Of a stretch of DNA of 64,000 bases, positions 61,135 through 64,000 are shown one piece after another; the first letter of the stretch is position 1; each line of letters begins with the position of its first letter. Source of the stretch: Paramuribaculum sp900551515. Lineage in GTDB: Bacteria > Bacteroidota > Bacteroidia > Bacteroidales > Muribaculaceae. The notes beneath the pieces were generated by a model, which was given only the letters and a program-made list of their open reading frames with translations, ran no database searches and was not told the origin of the DNA. Location: assembly GCA_902489785.1 (NCBI GenBank), contig CABUBG010000001.1, forward strand, positions 9,164-73,163, given 5' to 3'. A program made the translations under genes and the position numbers.

Positions 61135-61213
61135 TTTTGGAAAACTTTTCATCGCTTGCAAAATTGCAACTATTTAATAATCAACATATATTCATTTCGT
61201 TTTGGAAAACTTT
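61135..61213 (+). repeat. Two 14-bp direct repeats, possible regulator sites
   Basis: TTTTGGAAAACTTT occurs at 61135-61148 and again at 61200-61213, 65 bp apart. Each contains a TTTT-GG-AAAA half-symmetric core. Position between divergent promoters suggests a binding site, but no regulator is identified. Confidence 0.5.
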
Positions 61214-61362
61214 ACATTATATTCCACTTATGACAATATGAGGTTCGAATAAATTTCATGAAAAATCTTCAACCTGATTTGTATCACATTCGCATCACGG
61301 GGAAAGGACGCATCACAACATATTTTTAGGGAATATTTAGGAAATAATCGGATTAATATGCT

Positions 61363-61370
61363 TAAATTCG
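61363..61370 (+). promoter_or_regulatory. -7-like box for the GH2 gene
   Basis: TAAATTCG, one mismatch from TAnnTTTG, 30 bp before the ATG at 61401. Confidence 0.4.
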
Positions 61371-61400
61371 CAAAGTAAACAGAATCAACCGCAATATTTT

Positions 61401-63914
61401 ATGAAACGAATCTTTACCATGACAATCGCCTCGCTTATGTGCGCATCGCTTTTTGCCGGCACACGCAGCGAACGCACATTGGAAAAAGGATGGAAGTTCA
61501 CGCGCGACGACGCGGCCGACTTCTCATCGAAAGACTACGACGACTCCAAATGGCAGTCTGTCACAGTCCCTCACGACTGGGCCATTTACGGGCCGTTCAG
61601 CTGGGACAATGACAAACAGAACGTTGCTATCGCTCAGGACGGACAGAAAGAAGCCATGGAGCATGCAGGACGCACCGGCGGACTTCCCTTCGTAGGCACC
61701 GGTTGGTACCGCACCGAAATCGAGGTACCCGAACTGACCGACGGCCGCCGTGCCACACTCCTGTTCGACGGAGCCATGAGCCATGCCCGCGTTTATGTGA
61801 ACGGCAAGGAGGCAGGTTATTGGCCTTATGGCTATAATTCATTCTATTTCGACGTCACCGACCTGCTCAAGAAGGGCAAGAATAACACCATAGCCGTCCG
61901 GCTTGAAAACCTGCCGGAATCTTCCCGCTGGTATCCGGGTGCCGGACTCTACCGAAACGTTCACCTCATCGTGACCGACGATGTGCATATTCCGGTGTGG
62001 GGTACATATATCACAACCCCGATTGTACATAACGACTGGGCGCAGGCCGACGTCAAAACAAAAATAGATCTGCCGGCCGGCTTCAACTCCAAAGATCTTT
62101 CATTACATACGGTTATTCTTGATCCGGAAGGAAAAGAAGTCGCTCAGGTCACCACACCGGTCTCTGATCTCCGCCTGCTGGCCAACGAAGGAAACGAGGT
62201 GGAACAGAAGATTTCAATCGACAATCCTCAGCTCTGGAGTCCCGAAACGCCTGTCCTTTACACCGCAGTTTCGACCCTCTCCGACGGCAGCACTGTCAAA
62301 GATGAGTACACCACCACATTTGGCATCCGCACAATCGAAGTGCGCCCCAACGACGGTTTCTATCTCAACGGCAAACGCACCAATTTCAAAGGCGTCTGCA
62401 ACCATGCCGACCTCGGACCGCTCGGCATGGCAGTCAACGATGCCGCTATCCGCCGTCAGATACGCATACTGAAAGATATGGGCTGCAATGCCATCCGCAC
62501 GTCGCACAACATGCCGGCGCCCGAGCTAGTCAAAGCCTGCGATGAAATGGGCATGATGCTGATGGCCGAGAGCTTCGACGAATGGCGCAAACCAAAATGC
62601 AAAAACGGCTACAACCTGCTGTTCGACGAATGGGCCGACAAAGATCTCACCAACCTCATTCGCCACTACCGCAACAACCCTTCGATCGTTATGTGGTGCA
62701 TCGGCAACGAGGTGTCTGAACAATGGCATGAAGGCGATTGCAAAACCGCTTATTATCTCCAGAACATAGCTCACCGCGAAGATCCCACCCGTCCCGTAAC
62801 CCAGGGCATGGACGGTCCCGACGCTGTGCTCAACAACAATTTCGCCGCCATTATGGATGTTGCAGGTTTCAACTATCGTCCCTTCAAATATCAGGAGGCC
62901 TATCGCAAATTGCCGCAGCAGATAGTGCTCGGAAGCGAAACGGCTTCGACCGTCTCATCGCGCGGCGTCTACAAGTTCCCGGTGGAGCGCAAAGCGATGG
63001 CCGTCTACGACGACCACCAGAGTTCCAGCTACGATGTGGAGCATTGCGGATGGTCAAACCTTCCCGAAGACGACTTCATACAGCACGACGACCTGCCTTA
63101 CTGCATCGGCGAATTTGTCTGGACAGGATTTGATTATCTTGGCGAACCGACACCTTATTATACCAATTGGCCCAGCCACAGCTCGCTGTTCGGCATCATC
63201 GATCTCGCCGGAATTCCCAAAGACCGCTATTATCTCTACCGCAGTCACTGGCGTCCGGAAGAAGAGACGCTGCACATTTTGCCGCACTGGACATGGCCCG
63301 GCCGCGAAGGCGAAACCACTCCGGTGTTTGTCTACACGAATTACCCTGAAGCCGAACTGTTTATCAATGGCGTAAGCCAGGGCCGTCGCAAAAAAGATCT
63401 TTCGGTTGGCATCGACAGCAGCTACACCGAAGCCGCTCAGAAAAGCTTCGAACGTCAGAAACGCTATCGTCTTATGTGGATGGACACCAAATACGAGCCC
63501 GGCACAGTAAAGGTCGTAGCCTATGATGAAGCAGGTAACCCTGCAGCTACCAAAGAGATCCGCACGGCAGGCGCACCCCACCATATCGAACTGTCGGCCG
63601 ACCGCTCGCAGCTCTCGGCTGATGGCCGCGACCTTTCGTTCATTACCGTGAGAGTGGTCGACAAGGACGGCACCCTTTGCCCCGATGCATCCAAGAAAAT
63701 ACGCTTCAAAGTGAAAGGCGCCGGTTCATTCCATGCAGTGGCCAACGGCGATCCCTCATCCCTCGAATCATTCCAGGCTCCCGAGATGACCACCTTCCAT
63801 GGCCAGCTCACCGCAATAGTAAAGGCAGGCGAGAAAGCCGGAAACATCGAATTCACAGCCACCGCCCCCGGCCTGAAATCAGCAAAGCTGACCCTCACAT
63901 CCGCCAGACCCTAA
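61401..63914 (+). CDS. GH2 family beta-galactosidase (secreted)
   Basis: An 837-residue exported glycosidase with signal peptide MKRIFTMTIASLMCASLFAG. Order: jelly-roll (GWYRTEIEVPE...YNSFYFDVTDLL), Ig-like domain, GH2 TIM barrel with acid/base Glu in MWCIGNEVSEQ and nucleophile Glu in VLGSETAS, then DUF4982-like and Ig-like C-terminal domains (APHHIELSADRSQLSADGRD). RTSHNMPAPELVKACDEMGMMLMAESFDEWR is diagnostic of GH2. Substrate is probably a beta-galactoside of a host or plant glycan; a related hexosidase activity cannot be excluded. No SusC/SusD neighbours are in the window. Confidence 0.92.
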   Translation: MKRIFTMTIASLMCASLFAGTRSERTLEKGWKFTRDDAADFSSKDYDDSKWQSVTVPHDWAIYGPFSWDNDKQNVAIAQDGQKEAMEHAGRTGGLPFVGTGWYRTEIEVPELTDGRRATLLFDGAMSHARVYVNGKEAGYWPYGYNSFYFDVTDLLKKGKNNTIAVRLENLPESSRWYPGAGLYRNVHLIVTDDVHIPVWGTYITTPIVHNDWAQADVKTKIDLPAGFNSKDLSLHTVILDPEGKEVAQVTTPVSDLRLLANEGNEVEQKISIDNPQLWSPETPVLYTAVSTLSDGSTVKDEYTTTFGIRTIEVRPNDGFYLNGKRTNFKGVCNHADLGPLGMAVNDAAIRRQIRILKDMGCNAIRTSHNMPAPELVKACDEMGMMLMAESFDEWRKPKCKNGYNLLFDEWADKDLTNLIRHYRNNPSIVMWCIGNEVSEQWHEGDCKTAYYLQNIAHREDPTRPVTQGMDGPDAVLNNNFAAIMDVAGFNYRPFKYQEAYRKLPQQIVLGSETASTVSSRGVYKFPVERKAMAVYDDHQSSSYDVEHCGWSNLPEDDFIQHDDLPYCIGEFVWTGFDYLGEPTPYYTNWPSHSSLFGIIDLAGIPKDRYYLYRSHWRPEEETLHILPHWTWPGREGETTPVFVYTNYPEAELFINGVSQGRRKKDLSVGIDSSYTEAAQKSFERQKRYRLMWMDTKYEPGTVKVVAYDEAGNPAATKEIRTAGAPHHIELSADRSQLSADGRDLSFITVRVVDKDGTLCPDASKKIRFKVKGAGSFHAVANGDPSSLESFQAPEMTTFHGQLTAIVKAGEKAGNIEFTATAPGLKSAKLTLTSARP

Positions 63915-63938
63915 TAACCGAAACGCATCCGCCACACT

Positions 63939-63960
63939 GTATCCGTCCGAAAAAGGCCGC
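63939..63960 (+). repeat. Second copy of the REP-like arm at the window's right edge
   Basis: GTATCCGTCCGAAAAA followed by GGCCGC matches arm A at 57710 in its first 16 bases. It sits just after the GH2 stop and is followed by an imperfect hairpin (CAAAGTT...AACTTTG) that reaches the edge. Confidence 0.7.
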
Positions 63961-64000
63961 CTATGCCAAAGTTTTTTTACTGGCGAACTTTGCGGCAAAA

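Larger units (their letters stand above)
61054..61400. promoter_or_regulatory. 347-bp AT-rich divergent control region between nrdD and the GH2 gene
   Basis: It carries the nrdD -7 box (61069-61076), the GH2 -7-like box (61363-61370), and two direct copies of TTTTGGAAAACTTT (61135-61148 and 61200-61213). A symmetric TTGCAAAATTGCAA lies between the copies at about 61156-61169. No NrdR-type box was recognised. Confidence 0.6.

Noticed and set aside
1..64000. tRNA, rRNA, riboswitch and CRISPR signals
   Set aside because: I looked in the intergenic gaps for cloverleaf-like stems, T-boxes, crcB-type fluoride motifs and evenly spaced repeats and found none. A covariance-model scan would be decisive.

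Overview
The window looks like chromosome of a Bacteroidales bacterium, most likely a gut Muribaculaceae member (inference). The supports are the Bacteroidota-type promoter boxes (TAnnTTTG) in front of many genes, the near absence of Shine-Dalgarno sequences, a complete Bat aerotolerance operon, an archaeal-type prolyl-tRNA synthetase, DUF4290, a MurA with Asp in place of the active-site Cys, and secreted glycoside hydrolases (GH92, GH2). Base composition and codon use look uniform by eye, and almost all of the window is ordinary, densely packed core genome. I found no tRNA, rRNA, CRISPR array or prophage.

Layout. 1-2665 (minus): a heavy-metal RND efflux pump (truncated inner-membrane subunit and adaptor) preceded by a small His/Cys-rich membrane protein. 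2724-5913 (minus): thymidine kinase, a DUF3108 protein and a periplasmic 5'-nucleotidase. 6005-10511 (minus): thioredoxin-like lipoprotein, pheS, crcB, nth, tilS. 10659-12925: an acyl-CoA ligase convergent with a small outer-membrane barrel. 13056-22407 (plus): nadE, a GH92 mannosidase, clpP-clpX, recQ and ftsE. 22576-25055: aspartate kinase and lysA (lysine/diaminopimelate supply for peptidoglycan). 25038-26009 (minus): a stand-alone homocysteine methyltransferase domain. 26082-28475: murB-murA. 28712-30228 (minus): a DUF2007-Usp-Usp stress protein and a small HTH protein. 30335-38954 (minus): the moxR-DUF58-BatA-E operon. 39153-41983 (minus): two HU-like genes behind proS. 42053-45872 (minus): an OmpA-like protein, a hypothetical, rimM, DUF4290, fabG and a TetR regulator. 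46025-53448 (plus): PBP4, a hypothetical, rsmI, a coiled-coil lipoprotein, ftsY, rimO and menF. 53438-57660 (plus): two SGNH hydrolase-like proteins and an MBOAT acyltransferase, a probable cell-surface O-acylation cassette. 57661-58290: a gene-free stretch with a palindromic repeat and transposase debris. 58291-61053 (minus): the anaerobic ribonucleotide reductase pair nrdD-nrdG. 61401-63914 (plus): a GH2 beta-galactosidase.

The least expected features are an HU-domain protein that carries a long acidic linker and a C-terminal membrane anchor, translationally coupled to a second HU-like protein; the SGNH-SGNH-MBOAT cassette; a REP-like palindrome whose arm recurs at the window's right edge; a promoter embedded in the preceding gene's terminator (nadE/GH92); and two promoters so close to their start codons that the mRNAs may be leaderless. 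No wholly new system can be proved from sequence alone; the membrane-anchored HU pair is the best candidate.
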